Origin: Abditibacteriaceae bacterium
GTDB taxonomy: Bacteria; Armatimonadota; Abditibacteriia; Abditibacteriales; Abditibacteriaceae
DNA: 64,000 bases
Reading direction: 5' to 3'
NCBI GenBank assembly: GCA_019239895.1
Contig: JAFAZH010000031.1
Location: 37,080 to 101,079, forward strand
In this document: in pieces, positions 42,297-52,679 of the stretch
Layout: each line of letters opens with the position of its first letter
Numbering within the stretch: position 1 is the stretch's first letter
Program-made: the position numbers and the translations under genes
The notes under the pieces: model-generated
The model's database searches: none
What the model was told of the DNA's origin: nothing
What the model saw: only the letters and a program-made list of their open reading frames with translations

Positions 42297-43592
42297 ATGT
42301 TAGAGAAGAAAACGGCTGACGACTTTATAAACTCATCCCGACCTTATCCGAAACTACTTTATTTTTGCGATTTCCCGCCGTCAAACTTACGTGGTGGTAG
42401 TGTACTCATAACCCGTCTGTTGGCGGACTATCCGCAGGATAAGGTTGTTATCCTGACTGGTATGAGCTATCTTAGAATATCTCCGCAGGAAGGGCGATTG
42501 AAGTGCAACCAGATTATTTTCCCGACAACTGATGCTTCAGGGCGATGGGGGCGCGGAGCAATAAAATCAGCGTTGAATTGGTTAAGCATTCCGATCCTCG
42601 CACTCTTTGGAATGGGGCAGGTAAAACGCAGAAATGTCGAGGCTATCGTGACAATTGCCCACGGATATTTTTTTTTGGCGGCGGCGTTAACATCCCTTTT
42701 TACATCAGTACCTTTAATCTTGATAGTGCATGATGACTGGGTAGGCGGTGTACGTAAATCTCGCCTGCCGAAGTGCTTTTATACTTTCATCTTTCGTGTT
42801 ACAGGTCGTATCGCACAACGAGTCTATGCGGTAAGTCCGTTTATGCAGGAATACCTGAAATCTGATTATAATATTGATTCGACTCTTCAAATGTCGGCGA
42901 TTGAGCTTTGTCCAGTTCTAGAGCCAGACAAGAGAGATGACCATTCAGCCCCGGTAATCCAACGAAATCAGCTTGGATGCGTCCGTGTTCTTTACGCGGG
43001 AATGACTACCTCAGCTATGGATGACAGCCTTGCAATGCTGATTCAGCTTATTAAGGACGATAAGCTTCAGCGCCGATTTTCCTTGAGTTGTGAATTGGAC
43101 CTTTATACCCCAGCAACCTCGGAAGAGATCAAGGCCTTAGGATGGGAACACGAACACATAAGAGTGCATGGGTGGGTCTCCCAAAGTGAATTACATGACA
43201 CTTTAAGAACTGCCGATATTTTATTTTTGCCGTTCTCATTCCGAGAAGAGGAAAAATATGCCACCACGAGAGCATTTCCCACAAAAACTGCTGATTATCT
43301 AGGTGCGAGGAGACCGATTTTGATCTTTGCCCCCTCTGACTCCAGTATAGTGCGCTACGCCCGACAATTTGGCTTTGCAGAAATAGTAGATGAGCCAAGC
43401 CTAGAAGCATTGGCGCAAGGAATCCAACACATTAGCAGTTCGCGGGAGTATCAGGAGCGCTTAGTAACCAATGCCACAGCTATTTGCGAAAAAAATCATA
43501 GTATCGCCAAGCAGCGGGCGGAATTTGTCGAAACTATCCAATTCCTTGCGCGCAAGGGTTCACCAATTCTCGAAACGCATGTGACAGACTAA
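42297..43592 (+). CDS. Glycosyltransferase (GT-B fold)
   Basis: 431 aa, beginning 2 nt after the previous stop. GT-B features: N-terminal KLLYFCDFPPSNLRGGSVL, a hydrophobic loop around residue 120, VRVLYAGMTTSAMDDSLAML at the start of the donor domain, VHGWVSQSELHDTLRTADIL and FPTKTADYLGARRPILIFA. The last stretch replaces the usual GT4 E-x7-E with a K-x-x-D/E-Y-L form, as in some GT4 relatives. Confidence 0.8.
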   Translation: MLEKKTADDFINSSRPYPKLLYFCDFPPSNLRGGSVLITRLLADYPQDKVVILTGMSYLRISPQEGRLKCNQIIFPTTDASGRWGRGAIKSALNWLSIPILALFGMGQVKRRNVEAIVTIAHGYFFLAAALTSLFTSVPLILIVHDDWVGGVRKSRLPKCFYTFIFRVTGRIAQRVYAVSPFMQEYLKSDYNIDSTLQMSAIELCPVLEPDKRDDHSAPVIQRNQLGCVRVLYAGMTTSAMDDSLAMLIQLIKDDKLQRRFSLSCELDLYTPATSEEIKALGWEHEHIRVHGWVSQSELHDTLRTADILFLPFSFREEEKYATTRAFPTKTADYLGARRPILIFAPSDSSIVRYARQFGFAEIVDEPSLEALAQGIQHISSSREYQERLVTNATAICEKNHSIAKQRAEFVETIQFLARKGSPILETHVTD

Positions 43593-43661
43593 AGTCTTTC
43601 TCCAAGCTAAGTTAGAATGATATCTACAACTCAAACAGGGTAAGGCACCTATAATCAAACA

Positions 43662-44600
43662 ATGATCGAGTACATCAAACGCTGGGGTAAATTTTTGCTG
43701 CTGACGAACAAATCATTTCGGACATTTCGATGGTTTGGAGTTCATGTCACTCCTGTGCATTTTTATAGCCCTGTTCCTGACCTAGATGAATTGGAGCTAA
43801 GACCTGAAATCTGGGAGAAGGAATCGGAGTTGGTGGGAATCAACATGAACGATTCTGTGCAGCTTCAATTTATGGAGGATATCCTTTCTAAATATTTGCC
43901 TGAGTGCAACTTTCCGCACCAGATTACTACTCGACCTTATGAATATCACACCAACAATGTGTATTTTGATTACATCTCTGCTGTAGCTATGCACAGCATA
44001 GTTCGTCACTACCAGCCTAAGAAGATTGTAGAGGTGGGAGCAGGCAATTCGACTTATGTGATCGCCAATGCAGCGCGCATTAATGCTGATGATGGACACC
44101 TTACTCAAGTAATCGCAATTGATCCCTATCCGAATAAAACCTTGCAAGGAGGATTTCCTGGACTATCCCAACTCATCCCTGATAAGATTCAAGATATTGA
44201 TCTTGACTTGATAAAGAATCTACAAGCGAATGACATTCTTTCCATTGATACAAGTCATGTAATTCGCACTGGGGGTGATGTTACCTTCCTTTACTTAGAG
44301 GTTCTGCCAAGACTCGCGCCTGGAGTTTTGATTCATATTCATGATATTTTTCTTCCCCAAGAATACCCAAAACGCTGGCTGCGGCAACGATATTTTTGGA
44401 ATGAACAGTATTTGCTACAAGCATTTTTAATATGCAACACTGATTTTGAAGTGCTGTGGGTGCAAAAGTATGCCGAGTTGCATTTTCCTGACGAGTTTAA
44501 GGGTATATTTGCCGCACGAGGAGATAAGGCTATGGAGTATAATTCTTGCAGCTTCTGGATGCGCCGATGTTCTCCGATAATGCCTAATAGTCCTTATTAG
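43662..44600 (+). CDS. Class I SAM-dependent methyltransferase
   Basis: 312 aa. The SAM-binding motif IVEVGAGNSTYVIANAA is at about residues 122-138, followed by VIAIDPYPNKTLQ and HIHDIFLPQEYP. The long N-terminal segment with aromatic residues (YEYHTNNVYFDYISAVA) is typical of methyltransferases in glycan loci. Substrate unknown. Confidence 0.8.
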   Translation: MIEYIKRWGKFLLLTNKSFRTFRWFGVHVTPVHFYSPVPDLDELELRPEIWEKESELVGINMNDSVQLQFMEDILSKYLPECNFPHQITTRPYEYHTNNVYFDYISAVAMHSIVRHYQPKKIVEVGAGNSTYVIANAARINADDGHLTQVIAIDPYPNKTLQGGFPGLSQLIPDKIQDIDLDLIKNLQANDILSIDTSHVIRTGGDVTFLYLEVLPRLAPGVLIHIHDIFLPQEYPKRWLRQRYFWNEQYLLQAFLICNTDFEVLWVQKYAELHFPDEFKGIFAARGDKAMEYNSCSFWMRRCSPIMPNSPY

Positions 44601-44631
44601 GAAACCATAAAACATGAGTAAGCAGTGATTG

Positions 44632-44660
44632 TTGATCAGAAACTATCAATCAGTTAGTAT
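44632..44660 (+). promoter_or_regulatory. Weak candidate sigma-70 promoter
   Basis: TTGATC, 17 nt, TAGTAT in the 137-nt gap before the next methyltransferase gene. By eye only. Confidence 0.25.
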
Positions 44661-44737
44661 TCTAATCCTTGTCATCATATACGAACTGAACTTTATAACC
44701 AGCCAACATTTGAGTTATAACCTGTAAAAACCATAAT

Positions 44738-45463
44738 ATGGATCAAGAAGCCTACTACTTCAAAAACGCAGAATTACACAATCAAGAAGGCCCTATTTCC
44801 CCCGTCCTTACAACTAAACAACTGCCTGTCAGTCCAGGAGAAATAGATTGGGCTGTTTTCTGGCTGCTCCATGCATATAAACGGGGTGCTTGCTTGGATG
44901 TAGGATGCGCTCAGCTCTCGTTTCTGCGCTCTGTCGCGGATATGTTTGACCGGCGTTGCGGAGTTGATATAGCAGCTTGCGCAAATTGGCCTGATCATCC
45001 TGAAATAGAGACGCAAATCTGTAACTTGGATAAAGAGCCTCTAAACTTTCCAGATCAGAGTTTTGATGCGGTTACCATGCTAATGGTGCTTGAGCATGTG
45101 TTTAATCCATTCCATGCTGTGCGTGAACTACGCAGGGTTTGCAAACCTGATGGCTTAATAGTTATTGCGGTGCCCAACATAGCCAGCCTCCGACACCGTA
45201 TAACGTTACTGATGGGCCGCTTACCTATAACATCCGCCAGATTTTCTTTTCTAGAAGAGGCATGGGATGGTTACCATTTGCACAATTTCACCCGTAGTAG
45301 TTTGACTTGGCTGCTGCGGCGCGAAGGGTTAAAGCCCCTTCGCTGGGCATCCGCTGGCAGCTTGCAAACGTTAAAAAGGCGACGTCCTCAACTCTTTGGG
45401 GGAGATTTGATCGTTTTATGTCGCCCTACGGAACCTGTTGCAAACTTGCCATTAAGTTTTTAA
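44738..45463 (+). CDS. Class I SAM-dependent methyltransferase (Methyltransf_11-like)
   Basis: 241 aa. CLDVGCAQLSFLRSVADM (SAM motif I, about residue 51), PLNFPDQSFDAVTMLMVLEH (motifs post-I/II) and RELRRVCKPDGLIVIAVPN are the standard order of this family. The C-terminal part (FTRSSLTWLLRREGLKPLRW) is typical of glycan-locus members. Confidence 0.85.
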   Translation: MDQEAYYFKNAELHNQEGPISPVLTTKQLPVSPGEIDWAVFWLLHAYKRGACLDVGCAQLSFLRSVADMFDRRCGVDIAACANWPDHPEIETQICNLDKEPLNFPDQSFDAVTMLMVLEHVFNPFHAVRELRRVCKPDGLIVIAVPNIASLRHRITLLMGRLPITSARFSFLEEAWDGYHLHNFTRSSLTWLLRREGLKPLRWASAGSLQTLKRRRPQLFGGDLIVLCRPTEPVANLPLSF

Positions 45464-45806
45464 TATCACTCACTCGAAATGAGTTTCTATGACTACTGCA
45501 CTGTTAATGTAATTGGCACAAAACTCTAAACCGTTAGATTTCCCTACCTTCTTAACTGAATAGCATGGGTAATTCATGAACGCCTTAATTTGGTAGGCTT
45601 TTAGATACTTGGTTCTATCATCTGATCAGTGAATCGGCATCGGAGCAAGACCTCCGGTTTACCAAGAAATTCTGCCACTTTGACTGACTGACCTGTATCG
45701 AGAGTCATCCTAAATGGTTTAAGCTCTTCAATAAAGGACTAACCTTTGGATCAAACCAAACTCACAATTCTTTCTTCTCATTCCAAGATTATTTCAACTA
45801 TCCGTC
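45464..45806. other. Intergenic spacer, nothing recognised
   Basis: 343 nt with no convincing gene, hairpin or promoter. Composition is AT-rich like the surrounding block. Confidence 0.4.
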
Positions 45807-46988
45807 ATGCGCGTGTTCATAATCATTTTCACAGACCCGGCTTGGCATCCAGCTTGTGTATTCCCCATGCAAATGTTTGCCGAAGCTGGATGCTCAGTGC
45901 ATGTTTTATATAGAGCGCCGGTTCACCATTCACCAACACAGGGTGTTTATACCGGCAAATTAGGTTCAAATATTCAGTTGCATCCCGTAGGTTCTGGGCA
46001 CAGTGGCGGGAGCAGCATGTTAGATTTCCAACTTTTTGTCGTGCGAGCGATGCGCCTAAGTCGACGTTTGAAGCCTTCTATTATTATTGGGTATGACTTG
46101 CATGGTTTTGCGACTGCCTTTATCGCACATACAATACACCCATCCGCCAAGTTGGTTTACCATAGCTTGGATGTGACTTCTATCAAGGGAGCCAACTTAC
46201 AAATTAAGTTGCTTAAAAGATTAGAATTTATGGGTGCTCGCCGCGCTCAGCACGTTATTTTTCCAGCAACAGGACGAGCGGACTTTTTCAAGAGTGAGGC
46301 TCACTTACAGCATGATCCCGCTATTGTAAAAAACTGTCAAAGGCTTAATCTGTCCGACTACAAACGGGGGATGCTAAATGAATTGACTCAAGGAAAATTA
46401 TCTGGTTTCGACCGTATAGTTCTTCATCTTGGTAGCCTTGGAACAAGCTTGGCTATTCAGGAAATAGTGCAATCTGTACCTATCTGGAGAGGGAACTGGG
46501 CATTAATATTAATGGGCACAGGATCGGAGTCTTACCTCAGTCATATTAGAAGTTTAGTTTCTTCTTTGAATCTTGAGGATCAAGTTTTCATCCTCCCTAC
46601 GGCGACCTATGATTTATGGTACGACACCTTGCATTCAGCCCATCTGGGATTGGCACTATACAAAGCAGGAGATATAAACTATGATTATATGGCTGGTAGT
46701 GGAAACAAGATGGGCCTGTACTTGAAAGCTGGGATTCCGAGTCTTGTCCCAAACATTCCCGATTTCGCAGCTTTTATTGAGCGGTATAGAACGGGGGAAG
46801 TGGTTGAATCAATTAATCCGCAATCCATTGCTCAGGCCATTAACAAAATTTTTTCTGATGCCGAACAATACAAACAATATTGTCAGAACGCTAAGGATGC
46901 CTTTGCATCTGAATTTAACTTCGAGCATCAATATGAACCAGTTCTGCGTCAATTACTTTCGCCTACCTTAGATAACAATCCTTCCTGA
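45807..46988 (+). CDS. Glycosyltransferase, GT4-like
   Basis: 393 aa. N-terminal domain MRVFIIIFTDPAWHPACVF then MQMFAEAGCSVHVLYRAP; the donor domain shows VLHLGSLGTSLAIQEIVQSV, LILMGTGSES, VFILPTATYDLWYDTLHSAH and GNKMGLYLKAGIPSLVPNIP. Fits retaining GT4-type transferases, with a degenerate E-x7-E (GSGNKMGLYLKAG). Confidence 0.8.
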   Translation: MRVFIIIFTDPAWHPACVFPMQMFAEAGCSVHVLYRAPVHHSPTQGVYTGKLGSNIQLHPVGSGHSGGSSMLDFQLFVVRAMRLSRRLKPSIIIGYDLHGFATAFIAHTIHPSAKLVYHSLDVTSIKGANLQIKLLKRLEFMGARRAQHVIFPATGRADFFKSEAHLQHDPAIVKNCQRLNLSDYKRGMLNELTQGKLSGFDRIVLHLGSLGTSLAIQEIVQSVPIWRGNWALILMGTGSESYLSHIRSLVSSLNLEDQVFILPTATYDLWYDTLHSAHLGLALYKAGDINYDYMAGSGNKMGLYLKAGIPSLVPNIPDFAAFIERYRTGEVVESINPQSIAQAINKIFSDAEQYKQYCQNAKDAFASEFNFEHQYEPVLRQLLSPTLDNNPS

Positions 46989-47011
46989 GCAGGAACTCTA
47001 CCTTCCCATTT

Positions 47012-47839
47012 ATGCCTAGTTCAAACAATATAAAGACTATCATCAAACATGCTCTTTGGACGGTGTTGAAAGATAAAGAAGGCTTGACCCCTGTAACCGT
47101 GATAACAGGACCAAGTCGTGGCACAAAGCTTAGAGTAGACATTCGCACCGAAAGCGCCTATTGGCTGGGGACTTATGATAGAGGGATTGTTAATAAGTTA
47201 ACTAACATCATAAAACCGGGTCAAATCGTCTATGATTGTGGCGCGTTTTTAGGCTATTATGCATCAGTGATGAGGAAAGCCGTCGGAGCTACTGGACAAG
47301 TTCATATTTTCGAAGCTTCAAGTCATAATTACAGTCGGGTTGCTCGTTTACCGTCGTTTAATCATTGGACAAACGTTTATGCTCATCACTTAGCGATAGG
47401 AGAAGCCCATAGTTGCATCCGATTTGCTAGCAATTTAGGAGCTGCTAGCGGCCCAATTGATATGCCAGGGAAGCATCTCGATCTTAAAGAGGTGGAAGTT
47501 GAAGAAGTCCAGTGCTGTGGGATTGATGAGCTGGTTTATGAGCGCGGCTTACCTCCACCACAATTTTTGAAACTGGATCTAGAGACAGGAGAGTACTACG
47601 CTCTGCTTAATGGCTCACGCCTTTGGAAAGAACATCGCCCAACGGTTCTCGTCGAACTTCACAAAAATGACGCCTACGCGGAAACCCATCCTGCGTTTGA
47701 AGCAGCAGAACGTTTCCTAGATGAGTTCTCCTATAATGGTGTAGAGATCCATTTGGATCGCCCAGTGCGTTCAGTCGCGGATTTCAGGGATGCAGAAAGA
47801 CAGGGTGTACAATGCACTATACTGGCTACCCCCGCGTGA
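47012..47839 (+). CDS. FkbM-family methyltransferase
   Basis: 275 aa. VYDCGAFLGYYASVMRKAVG (SAM motif), VHIFEASSHNYSRV, and the FkbM hallmark FLKLDLETGEYYALLNGSR followed by HRPTVLVELH. FkbM enzymes O-methylate sugars or polyketides. ATG lies 23 nt after the glycosyltransferase stop. Confidence 0.88.
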   Translation: MPSSNNIKTIIKHALWTVLKDKEGLTPVTVITGPSRGTKLRVDIRTESAYWLGTYDRGIVNKLTNIIKPGQIVYDCGAFLGYYASVMRKAVGATGQVHIFEASSHNYSRVARLPSFNHWTNVYAHHLAIGEAHSCIRFASNLGAASGPIDMPGKHLDLKEVEVEEVQCCGIDELVYERGLPPPQFLKLDLETGEYYALLNGSRLWKEHRPTVLVELHKNDAYAETHPAFEAAERFLDEFSYNGVEIHLDRPVRSVADFRDAERQGVQCTILATPA

Positions 47840-47871
47840 CAGACTTAGTAGGATAAGGGAGATAACATACA

Positions 47872-49002
47872 ATGAAAGTTTTGGTTACAGGGGGTGCCGG
47901 TTTCATCGGCAGTTTCTTAGTCGATAGACTGGTCACTGAAGGCCATGCAGTAACTTCTATAGATAGCCTTGAAGCACAGGTTCATAATTCTGGTAAACCA
48001 GATTACCTAAATGACAATTGCACCTATCTGTGGGGCAGTTGTAGCGATGCTAACTTAATTGCGACAGCTTTAGAAGGTATTGAAGTCGTATTCCACTTGG
48101 CCGCAATTGTGGGTGTAGCTCAATCTATGTACGAAGTTGTCCGCTATACCCAAGGTAACACACTGGGCACCGCAGTGCTGCTTGAACAGATGATCAAGAT
48201 GCAAAAGCGCCCCCAGAAGATTATTGTGGCTAGTTCCATGAGCATTTATGGTGAAGGAACTTATCAAGATGAGGAAGGGCATGAAGTTTATGCAGAACTA
48301 CGTCCGGCATCGCAACTCAAGATGAAAGTCTGGGAGGTTCTCCATTCCAAGACCAAAGCACCGATGCGTCCGCTCCCTACGTCCGAAACCAAACCCTTAA
48401 AGCCTGGATCAATTTACGCAATCGGTAAGCGTGACCACGAAGAGATGGTTCATGTCATAGGCCAAGCGTATAATATTCCTTCCGTAGCTTGTCGATTTTT
48501 CAATGCCTATGGTAGTCGCCAGGCTTTAAGCAACCCATATACCGGCGTAGCCGCCATTTTTTGTTCTCGTCTTCTTAAGGGACTACCTCCTGTAATTTTT
48601 GAGGATGGGCAACAGCTACGAGATTTTGTGCATGTCTCTGACTTAATCGAAGGCTTGCTACTTTGCTTGCATAAAGAAACAGCAAATTATCAAACCTTTA
48701 ATCTTGGTAGCGGTTTACCTATCAGCATTGAGCAAGTGGCTACTGCCTTAAGTAAAGCCATCACTGACGGCAAAATTGCGCCAGTCATTTCTCAAGAGTT
48801 CAGAGCAGGAGATATTCGCCATTGTTTTGCGGATATTAACAAAGCCAGGGAATTGTTAAACTATAATCCAAAATACTCTTTTGCAGTAGGAATCCCTGAG
48901 TTAGTTCAGTGGGTCAGTCGTCAGCAATCGGAAGTAGACAAGGGCACCGATAGGTTTGATACTGCTCTGCATGAAGCTAAACAGAGAGGATTAATCAGTT
49001 AG
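47872..49002 (+). CDS. NAD-dependent nucleotide-sugar epimerase/dehydratase (extended SDR)
   Basis: 376 aa, RBS GGGAG upstream. VLVTGGAGFIGSFLVDRL, HLAAIVGVAQSMYEVVRYT, VASSMSIYGEG, catalytic YAIGK in GSIYAIGKRDHEEM, RFFNAYGSRQALSNPYTGV, VHVSDLIEGLLLCL and FNLGSG follow the GalE/RfbB/WbpP family order. A ~45-residue insertion between the Ser and Tyr motifs (about 135-178) is seen in one subgroup. Possible C4-epimerase; substrate not assignable. Confidence 0.85.
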   Translation: MKVLVTGGAGFIGSFLVDRLVTEGHAVTSIDSLEAQVHNSGKPDYLNDNCTYLWGSCSDANLIATALEGIEVVFHLAAIVGVAQSMYEVVRYTQGNTLGTAVLLEQMIKMQKRPQKIIVASSMSIYGEGTYQDEEGHEVYAELRPASQLKMKVWEVLHSKTKAPMRPLPTSETKPLKPGSIYAIGKRDHEEMVHVIGQAYNIPSVACRFFNAYGSRQALSNPYTGVAAIFCSRLLKGLPPVIFEDGQQLRDFVHVSDLIEGLLLCLHKETANYQTFNLGSGLPISIEQVATALSKAITDGKIAPVISQEFRAGDIRHCFADINKARELLNYNPKYSFAVGIPELVQWVSRQQSEVDKGTDRFDTALHEAKQRGLIS

Positions 49003-49018
49003 AAAGTGTCTGCATCTT

Positions 49019-50209
49019 ATGAAGAAGAGATTGACCATTGTTATTTCACACCCTATTCAGTACCACGCTCCTTTATATGCTTACGCACAAGAAGCCAATC
49101 TATTCGATGTCCATGTGATTTATCACAATGATAGAGGGGTAAGGCCCTACTTTGAAAAGTTAGCTAACTCCACTATTACCTACGACAATAATCTACTGGA
49201 AGGATATTCTTATGAATTTTTGACACGCGGCGATCCAGTAAAGCTGCATCAGAAACTTTTACAGAAACTTTTATATAGATTGGAAAGTCGTATTTATGCT
49301 TCGACACCAGATGCTGTTTATTTTCATGGTTACAATTCTATACCTCATATCCGAGCTATCTCGCGGCTGCGAAAACGTGGTATAAAAGTCTTCTTTCGTG
49401 GTGAAAATGAAGATGTCTTGCCACGTCCCTGGTGGCGCAACATGGTGCGCGAAGCTACTCTGAAGTACTTGATTAATAAATTCGATGCCATCCTCTATAT
49501 AGGCTTAGAAAATCAAGAGTTTTTCAAGCGACGCGGAGTTTCAGAGGATAAATTATTTTTTGTTCCTTACAGTGCTGATAATGCATACTTTGGCATCAAT
49601 TTGTCAGCTACAGAGCGCAGTGACATCAGAAAAGATATCTGCTCAGAATATGAAATAGATCCTAACGCTGTGATTTTCATTAATACCTGTAAGCACCGCG
49701 CAGAGAAGCGCCCTAAGGATTTAGTAGCTGCTTATATTCAAGCGCGGAGTGAACTCGATCCATCCATAAAATCAGCTTTACTGCTTGTAGGAGACGGGCC
49801 ACAAAATGGCGAGTTGCGTACTATGGTAGAGGCCGCTGGTCTATCAGATGTATTTTTTGCGGGTTACGTGAATCAATCTAAGTTGAAACTTTTATTATTA
49901 GCTGCCGATTATTGTGTTAATCCAGCCGAAGAACCTTGGGGCTGTGTTTTTAATGAAGCCTTGCCAGCGGGTCTAGGATTAATTTCCTCTGATCGTGTAG
50001 TGGGATGGCCGGATATGGTTCGTGCAGATGAAAACGGATTTGTTTACGAGTGTGGCAATATAGAAGATTTAGCTGCTATTTTAAAGAAGTGTATCTGTCA
50101 TCCTGAATGGCGGTCACAGTTTGCGGCTATCTCTAAAGCTGTGGCTCGTGAATATAGTTATGATACGTGTGTCAAAGGTCTGCATCAGGCATTGGAAGTC
50201 ATGATATGA
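49019..50209 (+). CDS. Glycosyltransferase, GT4 family
   Basis: 396 aa, MKKRLTIVISHPIQYHAPLY N terminus as in the 30473 paralogue. Donor domain: ALLLVGDGPQNGELRTMVEA, VFFAGYVNQSKLKLLLLAAD and NPAEEPWGCVFNEALPAGLG with the E-x7-E pair. It starts 16 nt after the epimerase stop. Confidence 0.87.
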   Translation: MKKRLTIVISHPIQYHAPLYAYAQEANLFDVHVIYHNDRGVRPYFEKLANSTITYDNNLLEGYSYEFLTRGDPVKLHQKLLQKLLYRLESRIYASTPDAVYFHGYNSIPHIRAISRLRKRGIKVFFRGENEDVLPRPWWRNMVREATLKYLINKFDAILYIGLENQEFFKRRGVSEDKLFFVPYSADNAYFGINLSATERSDIRKDICSEYEIDPNAVIFINTCKHRAEKRPKDLVAAYIQARSELDPSIKSALLLVGDGPQNGELRTMVEAAGLSDVFFAGYVNQSKLKLLLLAADYCVNPAEEPWGCVFNEALPAGLGLISSDRVVGWPDMVRADENGFVYECGNIEDLAAILKKCICHPEWRSQFAAISKAVAREYSYDTCVKGLHQALEVMI

Positions 50210-50302
50210 TTTTCAGTGTGGGTTAAGTAAAATTTGTTGATTCGCTTTTCCGTTCTGTGAAGCTCCTGCGTTGCGCGGTTAACCATAGAAAATCTCCTTA
50301 AA

Positions 50303-51355
50303 ATGACTGCTCGACGAAGCTTATCTATTCTGCTATACGGCAACTTCAGCCCTGTCCATCTAGGCAAATTCTACCAAAGAGCCTTTGAGCAACTTAAGCA
50401 GCGTATCATACCGCTGGACACTCGTGATAGCCCCACCTATTTAACGCCTTGGTTGAAACACCGTATCGGACACCGTTTGACTATTCGTAGTCTCAGGTTA
50501 CGGCAATTAGGCACTTACAGGTGGAATAGACATGTGCTGTCGGTTGCTCGAAAAGAGCGCCCCGATCTCATATTTATCCTCAATGGCGATTTGCTTATGC
50601 CGAGCACGCTCAATAGTATGCGTGCGCAGGACACGCGTATATTTATATTTCATGCTGATAACCCTTTTCCGCCCAATTATGCGAATCGGCCAGAAACTCT
50701 ACCTAATGCGTTAGCAAGTGACTGCTTCTTTATCTGGAGCCGCCATTTGGTTGAGCAGTTACAACAACTTGGAGTTAGACGAGCGGAATATCTTCCATTT
50801 GGCTGGGACTCCGAGATATTCCCCTATTTTGGTTTGGTCGCAGAACCAAAGTACGATGTAGTGTTTGTGGGGGGCTGGGATAAAGAACGGGAAGAATTCC
50901 TTACACCACTTGCCGAAGAATTCAAGCTGCGAATATGGGGGCCATCTTACTGGGGCAATCGCACTCGACTCAACAGCCCCTTACGGAAATGCTGGCAAGG
51001 AGATGCAGCTCTTGGGCCTGAGGCAGCAAAAATCTTAGTGAATTCAAAGATTGTATTAAATGTTGTGCGTCAGCAGAACCTACCAGATGGCGTCATAATG
51101 CGCACCTTTGAGGTGCCTGGTTGCGGCGGCTTTATGCTTTCTACACGTACGCAAGGGGCAGTAGATTTGTTTCCAGAAGATCGGGCAGGAGCTTATTTTT
51201 CAGATGGTGAGGAATGCGTAAGGCAAATTAAGCGTTTTCTGGTGGCGGATCAAGAGCGCCAACGGATGGCTGCCAATGCTCATGTTTTAGTCCAACAGCA
51301 GCACCGCTATGTTGATCGCGCTCAGAGAATCTTAAATGTCTGGGACGAACTTTAA
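50303..51355 (+). CDS. CgeB-like glycosyltransferase
   Basis: 350 aa. ILLYGNFSPVHLGKFYQRAF, LIFILNGDLLMPSTL, FHADNPFPPNYANRPE, VVFVGGWDKEREEFL, ILVNSKIVLNVVRQQNLPDG and RTFEVPGCGGFMLSTRT match the CgeB/Glyco_trans_1_2 family of glycan-modifying glycosyltransferases. Start ATG 50303 follows a run of A/T without a strong RBS (AAATCTCCTTAAA). Confidence 0.82.
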   Translation: MTARRSLSILLYGNFSPVHLGKFYQRAFEQLKQRIIPLDTRDSPTYLTPWLKHRIGHRLTIRSLRLRQLGTYRWNRHVLSVARKERPDLIFILNGDLLMPSTLNSMRAQDTRIFIFHADNPFPPNYANRPETLPNALASDCFFIWSRHLVEQLQQLGVRRAEYLPFGWDSEIFPYFGLVAEPKYDVVFVGGWDKEREEFLTPLAEEFKLRIWGPSYWGNRTRLNSPLRKCWQGDAALGPEAAKILVNSKIVLNVVRQQNLPDGVIMRTFEVPGCGGFMLSTRTQGAVDLFPEDRAGAYFSDGEECVRQIKRFLVADQERQRMAANAHVLVQQQHRYVDRAQRILNVWDEL

Positions 51356-51361
51356 TTTGCT

Positions 51362-52528
51362 ATGAAAGTTACTGTCTCCGTCTTTGGCCGATTTCACGCT
51401 TTTGATTTGGCCCATCAGTTAGAAAAGCGAGGAGTTCTTCAGCAACTTATCACTACGTATCCAAAGCGTGAAGTGTTTAAATATGGCATCCCTCCCACTA
51501 AAGTAAATTCATTACTCACCCATGAACTGGTGGCGCGCGGCTGGAACAAATTCCCATCCAAGCTAACGTTTGATATCAATGCACAATTCTGGTTACATGA
51601 ACGTTTCGATAAAGCGGCCTCTAAACTTGTCTCACCAGAAAGTGATCTCTATATTGGATGGGCCAGCTTCTCAGAGCAAGGGTTGCAGAAAGCTAAAGCA
51701 TATAAGGCCGTTACAATTGTCGAACGGGGATCATCTCACATTGAATATCAACGCGATATCCTACGGGAAGAGTATGAACGTCACGGCTTACAGCCTCACT
51801 TGCCACATCCAAAAGTAATCGAAAAGGAAAAGCGCGAGTATGACTTAGCTGACTATATTTCTGTTCCCTCAGAATTTGTGAGGCGGACTTTTTTAGGCAA
51901 AGGCTTTCCCGAAGATAAACTAATTAAAGTTCCCTACGGCGTCGATTTAAGCAATTTTAACCGCTCGCCCCAGGAGCCACATATCTTTAGAATATTATAT
52001 GTAGGCACCATGTCACTACGCAAAGGTGTTCACTACTTGATGCAAGCTTTTGCTAAACTACAACTTCACAATGCCGAATTGTGGCTTGTCGGGCATAAAT
52101 TACCAGAAATCGATCCGTTTTTTAGAGAATATGAAGGATGTTTCCGCTATTTTGACCCGGTGCCTCAGAATGAACTTCCGAATTATTATTCCCAATGTTC
52201 AGTTTTTGCTTTGTGTTCTATTGAGGAGGGAATGGCTATGGTCCAGGCCCAAGCAATGGCCTGCGGTCTGCCCTTAGTTTGTACGACTAATACAGGTGGT
52301 GAGGACTTGGTTACTCATGGGCAAGAAGGATTTGTGGTGCCTATACGCGACGTGGAAGCAATTAAGGAAAACCTCTTGTATTTATATGAACATCCAGACG
52401 TTTGCCGTATGATGGGCGAGGCTGCGAAATGGAGGATTCAGCAGGGATTTACTTGGGATGACTACGGAGGGAAAATTCACAAGGAATATCAGCGTGCCTT
52501 AGCCAACAAACATCAATCCGCCCGATAA
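51362..52528 (+). CDS. Glycosyltransferase, GT4 family
   Basis: 388 aa, 6 nt after the previous stop. VSVFGRFHAFDLAHQLEKRG, SVPSEFVRRTFLGKGFPEDK, VPYGVDLSNFNRSPQ, ILYVGTMSLRKGVHYLMQAF, and the E-x7-E region SIEEGMAMVQAQAMACGLPL. A complete GT4 architecture. Confidence 0.88.
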   Translation: MKVTVSVFGRFHAFDLAHQLEKRGVLQQLITTYPKREVFKYGIPPTKVNSLLTHELVARGWNKFPSKLTFDINAQFWLHERFDKAASKLVSPESDLYIGWASFSEQGLQKAKAYKAVTIVERGSSHIEYQRDILREEYERHGLQPHLPHPKVIEKEKREYDLADYISVPSEFVRRTFLGKGFPEDKLIKVPYGVDLSNFNRSPQEPHIFRILYVGTMSLRKGVHYLMQAFAKLQLHNAELWLVGHKLPEIDPFFREYEGCFRYFDPVPQNELPNYYSQCSVFALCSIEEGMAMVQAQAMACGLPLVCTTNTGGEDLVTHGQEGFVVPIRDVEAIKENLLYLYEHPDVCRMMGEAAKWRIQQGFTWDDYGGKIHKEYQRALANKHQSAR

Positions 52529-52679
52529 GTTTGTAGTTGTTCATTAGATCATTCACTGCGGAATTGCAGCTTCTAAAATCTTTATCGCTCTGCGTTGGAC
52601 TCACATCAATAAGCCCATCGCTTACAGCTAACACTTACATCACGAGCATCAACAAGCTTTATAGCCTTTGGAAGGTAAA